Source: Actinomycetota bacterium (GTDB lineage Bacteria; Actinomycetota; Acidimicrobiia; IMCC26256; VFJJ01). From it: 64,000 nucleotides of DNA. Within the stretch, counting starts at the first letter, position 1. Each line of letters starts with the position of its first letter. The position numbers were made by a program, and so were the translations under genes. Shown one piece after another: positions 46,894 through 55,706 of the stretch. The stretch spans positions 1 to 64,000 of the forward strand of contig VFJJ01000043.1 in NCBI GenBank assembly GCA_009886115.1, in the 5' to 3' direction. Below the pieces are notes generated by a model, which did no database searches, was not told where the DNA came from, and worked only from the letters and a program-made list of their open reading frames with translations.

Positions 46894-48009
46894 TCATTCA
46901 ACACCCACGGCGGCGAATGCCACGTCGAGGGCATGCGCGGGCGGATCGTCGACGCGGGTGACACCCGACGGCCCGGGGAGGACGAACGTGAGCCCGCCCT
47001 CGGACTTCTTGTCGCGCCGCATCACCGCGACGAGCTCAGCGCGAGCGAGCCCCGGGGGCGCCACCATGGGGAGGCGCAGCGCGGCCAGCACGTCGTGCTG
47101 GCGGGCCAGCCACGCGGCGTCGACCCGTTTGAGGGCTCGGGCCAAGGTCCCCGCGAACACCAGTCCGATGGCCACGGCCTCGCCGTGGAGCACGTCGTAC
47201 TCGGCCAGGGTCTCGATGGCATGGGCCAGGGTGTGCCCGTAGTTGAGGACGGCCCGGATGCCGAGACGCTCGTGCTCGTCAGCGGCGACCACCGCGGCCT
47301 TCATCGCTGCGCACCGGGCCACGATGCTCGCGAGCACTGCGGCGTCGCGCCCGTCGATGGCCTCGGCGTCACGGACCAGCACCTCGGCCAGGTCGCCGGG
47401 CGGCTCCGGGGCGCCGTCGAGGAACGCGTACTTGGCGATCTCACCGAGCCCCGCCCGGTACTCGCGCTCGGGGAGCGTGGTGAGCGTGCTCGTGTCGGCC
47501 AGCACCGCGATGGGCTGGTGGAACGCACCCAGCAGGTTCTTGCCTTCGGGCAGGTTCACCGCCGTCTTGCCGCCGATCGCCGCGTCGACCTGGGCCAGCA
47601 GCGTCGTCGGAACCTGCACCACGGCGACACCCCGGTGGTACACCGAGGCCGCGAACCCGGCAGTGTCACCGACCACACCGCCACCGACGGCGATCACGGC
47701 ATCGCCGCGCAGCAGCCCCCACGCGGCGAACTGCCGACAGAGCGCTTCGACCGTGGTGAGGCTCTTGGCCGGCTCGCCGTCGCCGATGAGGAACAGCTCA
47801 GCGGCGATGGACCGGTCGACGAGCGAGGCCACGATGGGGGCTGCGTAGCGCTCGGCCAGGCCGGCCTGGCTCACCACCGCCACCCGGGTCCGAGCGCCCA
47901 CCACGTCGCCGACCAGGGCCGTCGCACCGGGGCCCACGACGATGTCGTACGACCGGTCGCCCAACCTGACCGGTACCCTCCGCACCGGCCGCGCCGCCGC
48001 CGGGCTCAC
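46894..48009 (-). CDS. aroB: 3-dehydroquinate synthase
   Basis: Second shikimate step, NAD- and metal-dependent. 371 residues: GGGVVGDTAGFAASVYHRGV, TTLLAQVDAAIGGKTAVN and the metal site NYGHTLAHAIETL and HGEAVAIG. A GTG at 48009 overlaps the aroK stop as GTGA and is preferred over one three codons upstream. Confidence 0.96.
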   Translation of the reverse strand: MSPAAARPVRRVPVRLGDRSYDIVVGPGATALVGDVVGARTRVAVVSQAGLAERYAAPIVASLVDRSIAAELFLIGDGEPAKSLTTVEALCRQFAAWGLLRGDAVIAVGGGVVGDTAGFAASVYHRGVAVVQVPTTLLAQVDAAIGGKTAVNLPEGKNLLGAFHQPIAVLADTSTLTTLPEREYRAGLGEIAKYAFLDGAPEPPGDLAEVLVRDAEAIDGRDAAVLASIVARCAAMKAAVVAADEHERLGIRAVLNYGHTLAHAIETLAEYDVLHGEAVAIGLVFAGTLARALKRVDAAWLARQHDVLAALRLPMVAPPGLARAELVAVMRRDKKSEGGLTFVLPGPSGVTRVDDPPAHALDVAFAAVGVE

Positions 48010-48599
48010 CGGGTGCACCTCGTGAACGCGTCGAGCACGCCCAACGCGGCCTCGTCGACCGAGCAGCCTTCGGTGTCGAGCACGACATGGGCGGCGGCCA
48101 CGTAGGCGGGGGCCCGGAGCCGGCCCAACCGGTCGAGGCGGGCCTCGATGGCCTCGACGCCGGCGAGCAGCGGCCGACCACTGCCGGACCCGACGCGCAG
48201 GACCAGGGTGGAGGTCGGCACGCGCAGCCAGACCACGCAGCAGGCGGCCCGCAGCGCCCGCCGGTTGTCAGGATCGATGACCGCTCCGCCCCCGCAGGCG
48301 ATCACCCCGGGCTCGATGCCGGCACAGGCCTCGGCCAGCGCGTCGCGCTCGAGCAGGCGGAACGCGGCCTCGCCGTCGGTCGCGAAGATCTCGGAGATCA
48401 CCCGGCCGGTGGCGAGCTCGACGACCTCGTCGACATCGACGAACGCACGGTCGAGCCGCCGGGCACAGGCTCGACCGACGCTGGTCTTGCCCGCGCCCAT
48501 CAGCCCGACGAGCGCCAGGTGCCGGGCGGGGTAGCGACCAGCGCCGGGATCGGGCCCAGAAGCACCACCGGGACCGGGCCCGGGAGCAGGACCGTTCAC
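48006..48599 (-). CDS. aroK: Shikimate kinase
   Basis: Phosphorylates shikimate. 197 residues with P-loop GLMGAGKTSVG, DVDEVVE, the GGGAVI loop and the lid arginine in GSGRPLL. GTG start overlapping the aroC stop as GTGA; the first 25 residues are a Gly/Pro-rich leader. Confidence 0.96.
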   Translation of the reverse strand: MNGPAPGPGPGGASGPDPGAGRYPARHLALVGLMGAGKTSVGRACARRLDRAFVDVDEVVELATGRVISEIFATDGEAAFRLLERDALAEACAGIEPGVIACGGGAVIDPDNRRALRAACCVVWLRVPTSTLVLRVGSGSGRPLLAGVEAIEARLDRLGRLRAPAYVAAAHVVLDTEGCSVDEAALGVLDAFTRCTR

Positions 48600-49750
48600 C
48601 GGAGGTTCTGGAGGTACGAGGCGTGGTTGCGCACGAGCTCGTCGACGGTGTCGCCGCCGAACTTCCGCAGCGCTTCCGAAGCCAGCACGAGGGCCACCAT
48701 CGCCTCGGCGACCACACCCGAGGCCGGGACGGCCGTGACGTCGGTGCGTTCCTTGAACGAGACCGTCTCGGCCTTGGTCGAGACGTCGACGGTCCGCAGC
48801 ACCGGCCGGTTGAGCGTGGAGAGGGGCTTCATCGCGACGCGGGCGACGAGCAGATCGCCGGTGGTCATGCCGCCCTCGACGCCACCCGCCCGATGGGTTC
48901 CACGGACATAGGCACCGGCCTCGGCGTCCCAGAGGATCTCGTCGTGGGCCTCGCTCCCCCGTCGCGACGCGACATCGAAGCCGTCGCCTATCTCGACGGC
49001 CTTCATGGCCTGGATGCTCATCAGCGCCTGCGCGAGCAGGGCGTCGATGCGCCGGTCCCAATGGACGTGCGAGCCCAACCCGGGCGGCAGGCCGAAGCCG
49101 AGCACCTCGACAACCCCCCCGAGACTGTCGCCGTCTTTCGCCGCCGCCTTGATCTGCTCGATCATGGCCACCTCGGCCACCGGATCGAAGCACCGCACTT
49201 GGGACGCGTCGATGATCGGCAGATCGTCGCGACCCGGCCGCGAATCGGACGAGGCTCGCGCCGTGCCCATCTGCACGACGTGGCTGATCACGCTGGCGCC
49301 GAGATGGCCCAGCAACAGTTTGGCCAGCGTACCGGCAACGACACGGGCGGCCGTCTCGCGCGCCGACGCCCGTTCGAGGACGTTGCGAGCGTCGTCGAAG
49401 CCGTACTTCTGCATCCCTGCGAGGTCGGCGTGGCCGGGTCGGGGCTCGCGCAGGGGCTTGCTCGTGCGACCAGGTGCCGGCGACATCTCCTCGACCCACT
49501 TCGGCCACTCGGTGTTGCGAATCAGCACCGAGACGGGCGAGCCGATCGTGACGCCGTGGCGGACGCCCGACAGCAGCTCGATGTCGTCCTGCTCGAAGCG
49601 CATGCGGGGGCCGCGCCCGTAGCCCATCCGCCGACGGGTGAGCTCCTCCGAGAGGTCCTCGATCAGCACCGGCAGGCCAGCCGGCAAGCCTTCGACGACC
49701 GCGACGAGCGCAGGTCCGTGGGATTCGCCGGCGGTCAGGAAGCGCAGCAC
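48596..49750 (-). CDS. aroC: Chorismate synthase
   Basis: Last shikimate step, needs reduced FMN. 384 residues with the three family signatures GESHGPALVAVVEGLPAGL, GKxx-type replaced by PLREPRPGHADLAGMQKYGFDDARNVLERASARETAARV, and GGVEGGMTTGD. GTG start. First gene of the tight aroC-aroK-aroB-aroQ-pepP unit. aroA, aroE and aroF are not in the window. Confidence 0.97.
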   Translation of the reverse strand: MLRFLTAGESHGPALVAVVEGLPAGLPVLIEDLSEELTRRRMGYGRGPRMRFEQDDIELLSGVRHGVTIGSPVSVLIRNTEWPKWVEEMSPAPGRTSKPLREPRPGHADLAGMQKYGFDDARNVLERASARETAARVVAGTLAKLLLGHLGASVISHVVQMGTARASSDSRPGRDDLPIIDASQVRCFDPVAEVAMIEQIKAAAKDGDSLGGVVEVLGFGLPPGLGSHVHWDRRIDALLAQALMSIQAMKAVEIGDGFDVASRRGSEAHDEILWDAEAGAYVRGTHRAGGVEGGMTTGDLLVARVAMKPLSTLNRPVLRTVDVSTKAETVSFKERTDVTAVPASGVVAEAMVALVLASEALRKFGGDTVDELVRNHASYLQNLR

Positions 49751-49829
49751 GAGCAGAGGTTACCGGTCGACTCGCGACGTGGGCTCACCTGGACGGGCGA
49801 ATGCTCCGGCCCGGCCGACGCTCCGACGC

Positions 49830-50603
49830 TCAGCCGCCGCGGTACCAGTCGAGCAGCGGGGCCCCCCACAGAACGGCGGTGATCGTCCCGGCGGCGAGGA
49901 ACGGGGCGAACGGGATGTGCTGCTTGCGGCCACGTTTCTTCGAGGCCATGAGGACGACGCCCACGACGGCTCCGAAGAGGAACCCGGAGAACAGGCCCAG
50001 GGCCACGTGCCCCCAGCCCAGCCAGCCCAGGTACAGGCCGAGGATTGCCGACAGCCGCACGTCGCCGAAGCCCATCCCGCGGGGTTGCACGATGTGGAGG
50101 ACGTACAAGAACGCGAAGGCGACCACGGCGCCCCCGAGGGCTCGGGGAACCTGACCCCACCGGTCGTCGAGCGCCGCCGCCAGGGCCAACAGGGGCAACG
50201 ACGCGAACCCCACGGGGTACACGATCCGGTTCGGCACGATGTAGTGCTCGAGATCGATGACCGCAATGGCCAAGAGCGCGGCAAACAGCAGGCAGAACGC
50301 CGGGATCTGCCACGACCCGTCGAAGCGGATCGCCACGGCGCCGAACAGGGCCGCCGTTCCCAGCTCGACGAGGGGATAGCGCACCCCGATCTGGGCATGA
50401 CAGCGCCGGCACCGCCCCTTGAGGAGCATCCACGACACGACGGGGACGAGGTCGCGGGGTGCGAGCACGTGGTCGCACTGCGGGCAGTGCGAGCCCGGCG
50501 ACCCCACCGATTCCTTCCGGGGAACACGCCAGATGACGACGTTGAGGAAGGAACCGACGAGCAGCCCCAGCACCGTGCACCCTATGGCGACCTCTGTGGC
50601 CAT
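49830..50603 (-). CDS. pilD: Type IV prepilin peptidase (A24A)
   Basis: Membrane aspartyl protease that cleaves and N-methylates prepilins. 257 residues, about seven membrane segments. Zinc-finger cysteines CPQC and CRRC in the first cytoplasmic loop mark the methylating type; the catalytic aspartates are in VIDLEHYIVPN and GFGDVRL (GxGD). It lies downstream of a pilin-like gene, its probable substrate. Confidence 0.95.
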   Translation of the reverse strand: MATEVAIGCTVLGLLVGSFLNVVIWRVPRKESVGSPGSHCPQCDHVLAPRDLVPVVSWMLLKGRCRRCHAQIGVRYPLVELGTAALFGAVAIRFDGSWQIPAFCLLFAALLAIAVIDLEHYIVPNRIVYPVGFASLPLLALAAALDDRWGQVPRALGGAVVAFAFLYVLHIVQPRGMGFGDVRLSAILGLYLGWLGWGHVALGLFSGFLFGAVVGVVLMASKKRGRKQHIPFAPFLAAGTITAVLWGAPLLDWYRGG

Positions 50604-50676
50604 GCGTTCCTCCCCGATTCTCGACCAGGACCGATCGGGCCGGGCGGGCTGGCCCCTCCGGCACGGGCTCGTCGGA

Positions 50677-51162
50677 CTACCAGGTCGTCCCGCTGGTGAC
50701 GGTCAGGGCGTGGTTCGCGGTGCAGAGCGAGGCATCGGTGGTGGAGCCGTAGAAGGGACTGGCCTCGACCCCGACGACGTCGTGGATCACGTAGCAGGTC
50801 CCGCTGGTGGCCATCACCGCGATCCCGAGCTCCTGGTCGTTCGACGTGACCCCCACGCTGACGACCTCCACGTCGTTCGACGGAGCGGCGGGGGCCAGGT
50901 AGGTGTAGGTGGGCTCGATCGTGGGCAGCGCGGCTTCGGCGTCGCCGTAGGTGGAGGCGTCGGCGTAGAGGATCCTCGCTGCGGTCAGGACGTTGCGGGC
51001 GACCGACTGCGCCTCGCGGTTGTCGGCCCGGGTTCGGGCACTCAAGAACGTGGGCACGGCGATCACGATCAACACGCCGAGCACCAGCGCGACGACGAGC
51101 AGCTCGACCAGGGTGAACCCCCGGTCGTCGCGTCGCGTCCTGCGTCGGAGAACCTGGATCAT
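50677..51162 (-). CDS. Type IV pilin-like protein
   Basis: 161 residues with a short basic leader and the prepilin cleavage site in DDRGFTLVELLVVALVLGVLIVIAVPTF: cut between Gly and Phe, Glu at mature position 5, then a hydrophobic helix. The globular part has two cysteines near the C terminus (GTCYVIHD and DASLCTANH), probably a disulfide. ATG at 51162 with a GAGGGGG site. With pilD it forms a small pilus or pseudopilus module; motor and secretin genes are not here. Confidence 0.92.
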   Translation of the reverse strand: MIQVLRRRTRRDDRGFTLVELLVVALVLGVLIVIAVPTFLSARTRADNREAQSVARNVLTAARILYADASTYGDAEAALPTIEPTYTYLAPAAPSNDVEVVSVGVTSNDQELGIAVMATSGTCYVIHDVVGVEASPFYGSTTDASLCTANHALTVTSGTTW

Positions 51163-51335
51163 CGATGCGCCCCCTCGGCCCGGCTTGCGGAGTCGCGCGG
51201 CGGTGCCGCGGCTCCCGTGTCTGTCCCAACACATCGGAACCGGACCCGTCCAGGTTGAGCGCGTTTCGCCCTGAACGGACATATCGCTCGTGCGGCAGGC
51301 GGCCGAGGGCGGGCTCGGGCGCCTCTCAGCGACCG

Positions 51336-52193
51336 CTACACCGTCATGCCGCCGTCGACGGGGATGACCGCGCCGGTGAGGCCGCTGGCCTCGGGCGAGC
51401 ACAGGTAGGCGATGGCCGAGGCGACCTCCTGGGGATCGAGGAGGCGGCCGGTGAGGTGGTGCACGGCGAAGTCGTCGACCGAGGCCAGGTCGTAGATGAC
51501 AGCCGAGGCTGCCAGCATGGGGGTGCGCATCGACCCGGGACAGACCGCATTGGCGGTCACGCCCAGCGGCCCGAGATCGCAGGCCAGGCCGCGGACGTAG
51601 CCGACCACCGCGTGCTTGGCGGCGTTGTAGGCGCCGAGCCGGGGCATGCCGGTGAGACCGGCCGCGGAGGCGACGGCGACGAACCGTCCCCGACCCGCAG
51701 GAGCCGTGGCCACGATGGCGGGGATGGCCGCCCCGGCGAGGTGGTGGACCCCGTCGACGTTGACGGCGAACAGCTCGCGCCACAGATCGGACGGGGTCTC
51801 CCAGGCTGGTGGTCCGCCGCCCATGAGCCCGGCGCAGGCGATCGCCGCGTCGAGACGCCCGAAGCGCGCGACGACGTCGGTCACGGCCCTCACCAGGGAG
51901 TGAGCCTCGCGAACGTCAGCGACCAGGGCCATCGCCGGCGACCCCGCAGCCTCGCAGGCGTCGCGCACCGCTTCCAGCTCCGCGACCGTGGCCTGTGGGT
52001 ACGGCACGGCCGGGTTGGGCGCGCAGGCGTCGACCAGGCCGACCCGCCATCCCCGGCTGGCGAGCAGTCGAGCGGTCGCGGCCCCGAGGCCGCGTGCGGC
52101 CCCGGTGACGATGGCGACCGGGGCCGCGCCGGGGCCGCCCTCGGAGCCAGCAGCGCCCCCAGAATCGGCAGCGCCCTCAGAAGGTGATGACAC
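51336..52193 (-). CDS. Mycofactocin-coupled SDR family oxidoreductase
   Basis: Short-chain dehydrogenase, 285 residues: TGAARGLGAATARLLASRGW cofactor motif, catalytic Ser in VASAAGLTGMPRLG, YNAAK Tyr/Lys, PG and C-terminal GAVIPVDGGMTV. After the second strand it has an insertion (DACAPNPAVPYPQATVAELEAV) of the kind that marks mycofactocin-dependent SDRs, in which NAD(H) is not exchanged and mycofactocin takes the electrons. The start, GTG at 52193, overlaps the alcohol dehydrogenase end by 17 bases; the first 25 residues are a Gly/Ala linker. Substrate unknown. Confidence 0.9.
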   Translation of the reverse strand: MSSPSEGAADSGGAAGSEGGPGAAPVAIVTGAARGLGAATARLLASRGWRVGLVDACAPNPAVPYPQATVAELEAVRDACEAAGSPAMALVADVREAHSLVRAVTDVVARFGRLDAAIACAGLMGGGPPAWETPSDLWRELFAVNVDGVHHLAGAAIPAIVATAPAGRGRFVAVASAAGLTGMPRLGAYNAAKHAVVGYVRGLACDLGPLGVTANAVCPGSMRTPMLAASAVIYDLASVDDFAVHHLTGRLLDPQEVASAIAYLCSPEASGLTGAVIPVDGGMTV

Positions 52194-53283
52194 CGCGGAT
52201 GTTCTTGCCGGCCAGGAGGTCGGCGTAACCCTCGTTGATCTGGTCGAGCGTGTACGTGGTGGTGATCAGCTCGTCGAGCTTGAGGAGGCCGTCTCGGTAG
52301 AGCCCCAGCAGCTTGGGGATGTCGACACGAGGGTTGCAGGATCCGAACAGCGTGCCCCTGAGCTGCTTGTTCATGAGCGTCAGATCGAGCAGGCTGAGCT
52401 GCACGTCCATCTGCATCATCGGAGCGACGGCCGTCGCCACGCAGGTGCCGCCCTTGGCCGTGAGGGCCATGCCCGGAGCGATGAGATCGCCCGTGAGCAC
52501 CCCCGGGCACAGGATCACCGAGTTCGCCATGAGACCGTACGAGAGCTGCTGGACCAGCGGCATGGCCTCCTCCATGGAGGCGACGGCGTGGGTCGCCCCG
52601 AGGCTCATGGCGGTCTCGCGCTTGAACTCGAGGGGGTCGACGGCCACCACGTACCGAGCTCCGGCCATCCGGGCGCCCTGGACCGCGTTCATGCCGATCC
52701 CGCCGCATCCGACGACGACGACCGTGTCGCCGACCGTGACCTCGGCCCGGTTGACCGCCGATCCCCAGCCGGTGGCCACGCCGCAGCTCACCAACGCGAC
52801 CTGCGGCATCGGGAGGTCGGGCTCCACCTTGACGAGCGACATCTCACTGCACACCGTGTGCTCGGAGAACGTCCCGATGGCACACATCGAGTTGAGCTCG
52901 ATCCCCTTGGCCCGGACCCGACTCGTGCCGTCGAGCATCCGACCCGAGAGCAGCATCGCTCCGGTGTCGCAGAGGTTCTGTCGACCCGTCGAGCACATCC
53001 GGCACCGGCCGCACGACGGGATGAACGAGAACGAGACGTGATCGCCCGGAGCGAGGTCGGCGACACCCGGGCCGACCTCCATCACGACGCCGGCACCCTC
53101 ATGACCGCCGATGATGTTCGGGGCGGCGGGCATGTCACCGGTGATGAGGTGCTCGTCGGAGTGGCACATCCCTGCTGCGGCCATCTTGACCAGGACCTCA
53201 CCGGTCTTGGGCCCGTCGAGATCGACGTCCTCGACCGACCACTGCTTGGCCCCGTCCCACAGCACCGCAGCACGCGTCTTCAT
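52177..53283 (-). CDS. NDMA-dependent-type zinc alcohol dehydrogenase
   Basis: Medium-chain dehydrogenase, 368 residues: catalytic zinc ligands in GMCHSDEH and GGHEGAGVV, structural zinc Cys in CGRCRMCSTGRQNLCD, and Rossmann VVVGCGGIGMNAVQGARMAGA. MKTRAAVLW opening, GAMLLSGRMLDGTSRV and the ITTTYTLDQINEGYADL end fit the NDMA-dependent alcohol dehydrogenase group that keeps NAD bound and needs mycofactocin in vivo. The ATG at 53283 is used; a GTG three codons upstream is possible. It is translationally coupled to the SDR gene. Confidence 0.93.
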   Translation of the reverse strand: MKTRAAVLWDGAKQWSVEDVDLDGPKTGEVLVKMAAAGMCHSDEHLITGDMPAAPNIIGGHEGAGVVMEVGPGVADLAPGDHVSFSFIPSCGRCRMCSTGRQNLCDTGAMLLSGRMLDGTSRVRAKGIELNSMCAIGTFSEHTVCSEMSLVKVEPDLPMPQVALVSCGVATGWGSAVNRAEVTVGDTVVVVGCGGIGMNAVQGARMAGARYVVAVDPLEFKRETAMSLGATHAVASMEEAMPLVQQLSYGLMANSVILCPGVLTGDLIAPGMALTAKGGTCVATAVAPMMQMDVQLSLLDLTLMNKQLRGTLFGSCNPRVDIPKLLGLYRDGLLKLDELITTTYTLDQINEGYADLLAGKNIRGVITF

Positions 53284-53637
53284 GCTCTCCACCGTTTCGT
53301 CTCGCCGACTCGGCCCGATCGTTCGCCGTACGCTAGTGCCACCGTCGACGTCGATCGACCCCGCCGACCCCGGACCGGGTCCCGTGCCGCACGGCGGCCC
53401 CGCCTCGCCGGCGACCGGCGTGCGCGCCGTGCGCGCCGAGGGCGCCGACCTCCGGCGAGCCGGCGGGCGGCAACTCGCCGTCAGTGGTCCTCGGTCCCGG
53501 TCGGACGGCCCCTGCGGTTGGCGGCGAGACGGTATCCGCCCACGCTGGCGGCGCTGACGCTCACTCTCGAGATCGCTGCGACCCTGCCGGCCATCGGCTT
53601 GCTGGTCGCAGGCATGCCACCCACGGTGATCCGACCG
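53284..53637. other. 354-base region between the VWA gene and the alcohol dehydrogenase gene, no gene seen
   Basis: No reading frame on either strand has convincing coding signal. It should hold the alcohol dehydrogenase promoter; a TAGCGT about 55 bases before the ATG could be a -10 element, but no good -35 partner is visible. GC-rich direct repeats such as gtgcgcgcc occur near 53420-53435. The space separates the dehydrogenase pair from the MoxR-VWA pair, so these may be different transcripts. Confidence 0.6.
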
Positions 53638-54558
53638 TCATGCGATCAACCCCCGGAGCGCCTCGGGCACCCGCGATGGGCCGGCCAGCTCCACACAGCG
53701 TCCCCCGCCGGCCCGGGCCAGCGCCCTGGCGTCTTCAGCGTCGCCGAGGGGTGCCACCACGTGCAACTGCTCGAGTCGCCGGGCCTCGACCACGGGATCG
53801 GTGCCTGCTGTCGGACGGCCGTCCGAGAGCAAGATCACGACCTTGCGCCGCGCCGGGCTTCGTTCGAGCTGCTCACGAGCCACGCGCAGGGCCAGCGAGA
53901 GATTCGTCGTCCCGTACCCCTTGAGCGCGAGGAGGTCGTCGACGACCTCCTCGACGTCGCGGGGCACGTCCTGGGACTTGAGGACGATGGCGTCACCGGC
54001 GAAGGCGACGACCGAGTGATCGAGGGGCGCCCGCCAGGCGACGGTGGCGGCAGCGACGGCCGCGGCCGCCAGTCGGGCCCCGCCCATCGAGCCGCTGCGG
54101 TCGACCAGCAGGCACACGGCCAGGCGAGCCTTCACCCAATCGCGCGACCGGAGCTCGTCGATGGCCGGCGCTCGACCGGCGGCGCGGGCCTCGACGAGAG
54201 CGTCGAGCGAGGCGTCGATGTCGAGATCGCCACCGTCGCTCCATCGGGCCGTGCGTAGACGCTCGATGCCCCGGCGAGCGAGCGCATCACTTCGGGCGAA
54301 GCGGACGATCACCCGCCCGGCCAGCCGGCGCGCGAGCTCCTTGAGCTGGGCGTCCGTCACGTTCGCCAGGTCGGCCAGGAGGCCGAGCGCGTCGTCGGGG
54401 GACTCCTCGAACACCTGGGCGAACGCATCGACGTCGAGCTCGCCGGTCTGGGGTGAGACCCGTTCGAACTCGGGGCGCCGGGCGAGCAGCTGCCGGGCGG
54501 TGGTGCGACGACGCTCCTGGCGGACGGCGTCTGCGGCCTCGTCGCCCTCTCGGATCAG
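53638..54558 (-). CDS. VWA-domain protein, partner of the MoxR ATPase
   Basis: About 306 residues. A C-terminal von Willebrand factor A domain with the metal-site motif LLVDRSGSMGG, a Thr in GYGTTNLS and the Asp in LLSDGRPTAGTD. The N-terminal half is helical (LANVTDAQLKELARRLAGRVIVRF). MoxR-VWA pairs act as chaperones that load metals or assemble enzyme complexes (for example CoxD/CoxE). Codon use shows coding sequence up to the moxR stop, but no ATG, GTG or TTG lies there; a CTG at 54558 overlapping the moxR stop as CTGA is the likely start. A GTG at 54414 would lose about 48 residues. Confidence 0.88.
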   Translation of the reverse strand: MIREGDEAADAVRQERRRTTARQLLARRPEFERVSPQTGELDVDAFAQVFEESPDDALGLLADLANVTDAQLKELARRLAGRVIVRFARSDALARRGIERLRTARWSDGGDLDIDASLDALVEARAAGRAPAIDELRSRDWVKARLAVCLLVDRSGSMGGARLAAAAVAAATVAWRAPLDHSVVAFAGDAIVLKSQDVPRDVEEVVDDLLALKGYGTTNLSLALRVAREQLERSPARRKVVILLSDGRPTAGTDPVVEARRLEQLHVVAPLGDAEDARALARAGGGRCVELAGPSRVPEALRGLIA

Positions 54559-55616
54559 GCCCCGTCCCGCCGAGCCTCGGCCGGGAACGGGGCTGGAGCT
54601 TTTCCCGCGGCCCCGGCTTCACGCTCGCCGTCGTCCCGATCGTCACCGACGTCGTCGTCGTTCCCGGTGCCGTCCCCGGCGTCGGTGTCGTCGGTGTCGT
54701 CGTCGGCGGGGAAGATGCGGTCGTAGAGCTCCTCGATCACCGACTCGGGCGTGCGCGACGAGCCCTCGTACAGGCGGATCCGACCCGACAGCGCACTCAC
54801 CGCAGCGTCGAGAGCCACCGAACGCTGGCGCGGCGGCCGGGCCCGGATCAGCCCCAGCTCGAGAGCCAGGATCTCGCAGTCGACGGCCCCCCGCACCGAC
54901 GATCCGACCCGCACCTCGGGATGCTCGCGGGTGGCTCGCACCAGCTCCACGACCCGCTGGCGCCACCGCCGGCCGGACGCGCCGACATCCTCGGCCTCGG
55001 TGTACGGCGCCACGGCCCGCCCCACGATCTCGGCCTCGTCGGCCGCGCTCTGGTAGCCCATGGCGATGCGGCAGGTCCGGTCGTAGATCGCCGCCGAGAT
55101 GCGTGCCGTCCCCACCGCGTCGAACGGGTTCATGGCTGCGACCAGCCGAAACCCGGGCGAAGCGGCGATGCGACCGACCCGGGGGACGTGCAGCTCGCCC
55201 TCGCTCATCACCGTGACGAGGACGTTGAGCGTCTCCTCGGGGATCCGGTTGATCTCCTCCAGGTACAGCAGGCCACCCTCGTGGAGGGCCACGGCCAGCG
55301 GGCCGGGCACGAAGGTCGACGGGCCGTACCCCTCGCTGAGAACCCGGGCCGGGTCGTGCGCGCCGACGAGGCGGGCCGGCGTGAGCTCGGCGTTGCCCTC
55401 GACGAACTCGAAGGGCACACCGCACCGGTGGGCCACCGAGCGCAACAGCGTCGACTTCCCGGTCCCGGGTGGGCCTTCGAGCAGCACGTGACGGCTCCCG
55501 GCCAGGGCCGCCACGACGATCTCGATCTCGCGCCGGCGACCCACGACGTCGAGCGTCAGAGCGTCGAGCAGCGCCCGACCATCGGTGAACGCGGCGGGCT
55601 GGCGGGACGGGCTCAT
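54555..55616 (-). CDS. MoxR-family AAA+ ATPase
   Basis: 353 residues. Walker A GPPGTGKST, Walker B LLYLEEINRIP, sensor 1 AAMNPFD, and the MoxR-typical GNAELTPARLVGAHDPA loop. The last 45 residues are a strikingly acidic linker (Asp-rich between PADDDTDD and DDGER) before an Ala/Pro tail, probably unstructured. Its partner VWA gene follows directly. It sits between mftE and the alcohol dehydrogenase, which suggests the pair matures a component of this redox system; that is inference. Confidence 0.93.
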   Translation of the reverse strand: MSPSRQPAAFTDGRALLDALTLDVVGRRREIEIVVAALAGSRHVLLEGPPGTGKSTLLRSVAHRCGVPFEFVEGNAELTPARLVGAHDPARVLSEGYGPSTFVPGPLAVALHEGGLLYLEEINRIPEETLNVLVTVMSEGELHVPRVGRIAASPGFRLVAAMNPFDAVGTARISAAIYDRTCRIAMGYQSAADEAEIVGRAVAPYTEAEDVGASGRRWRQRVVELVRATREHPEVRVGSSVRGAVDCEILALELGLIRARPPRQRSVALDAAVSALSGRIRLYEGSSRTPESVIEELYDRIFPADDDTDDTDAGDGTGNDDDVGDDRDDGEREAGAAGKAPAPFPAEARRDGA

Positions 55617-55706
55617 CGGCGCCGGACCCTACTCGCGCCGTGGCCCGTCAGCGCTTCCCGCCCGCCAGTTCGGACCGCCGACCGCCACGCGCCAGCACCG
55701 AGCCGT

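Noticed and set aside
51163-51335. Possible cyclic-di-GMP riboswitch before the pilin gene
   Set aside because: The conserved GCAAAG-type core and the tetraloop receptor could not be found; only general GC-rich stems are present.
53400-53640. Plus-strand hydrophobic reading frame near 53530-53640
   Set aside because: It lacks a start with a ribosome site, runs on into antisense of the VWA gene, and its short hydrophobic run is likely chance.
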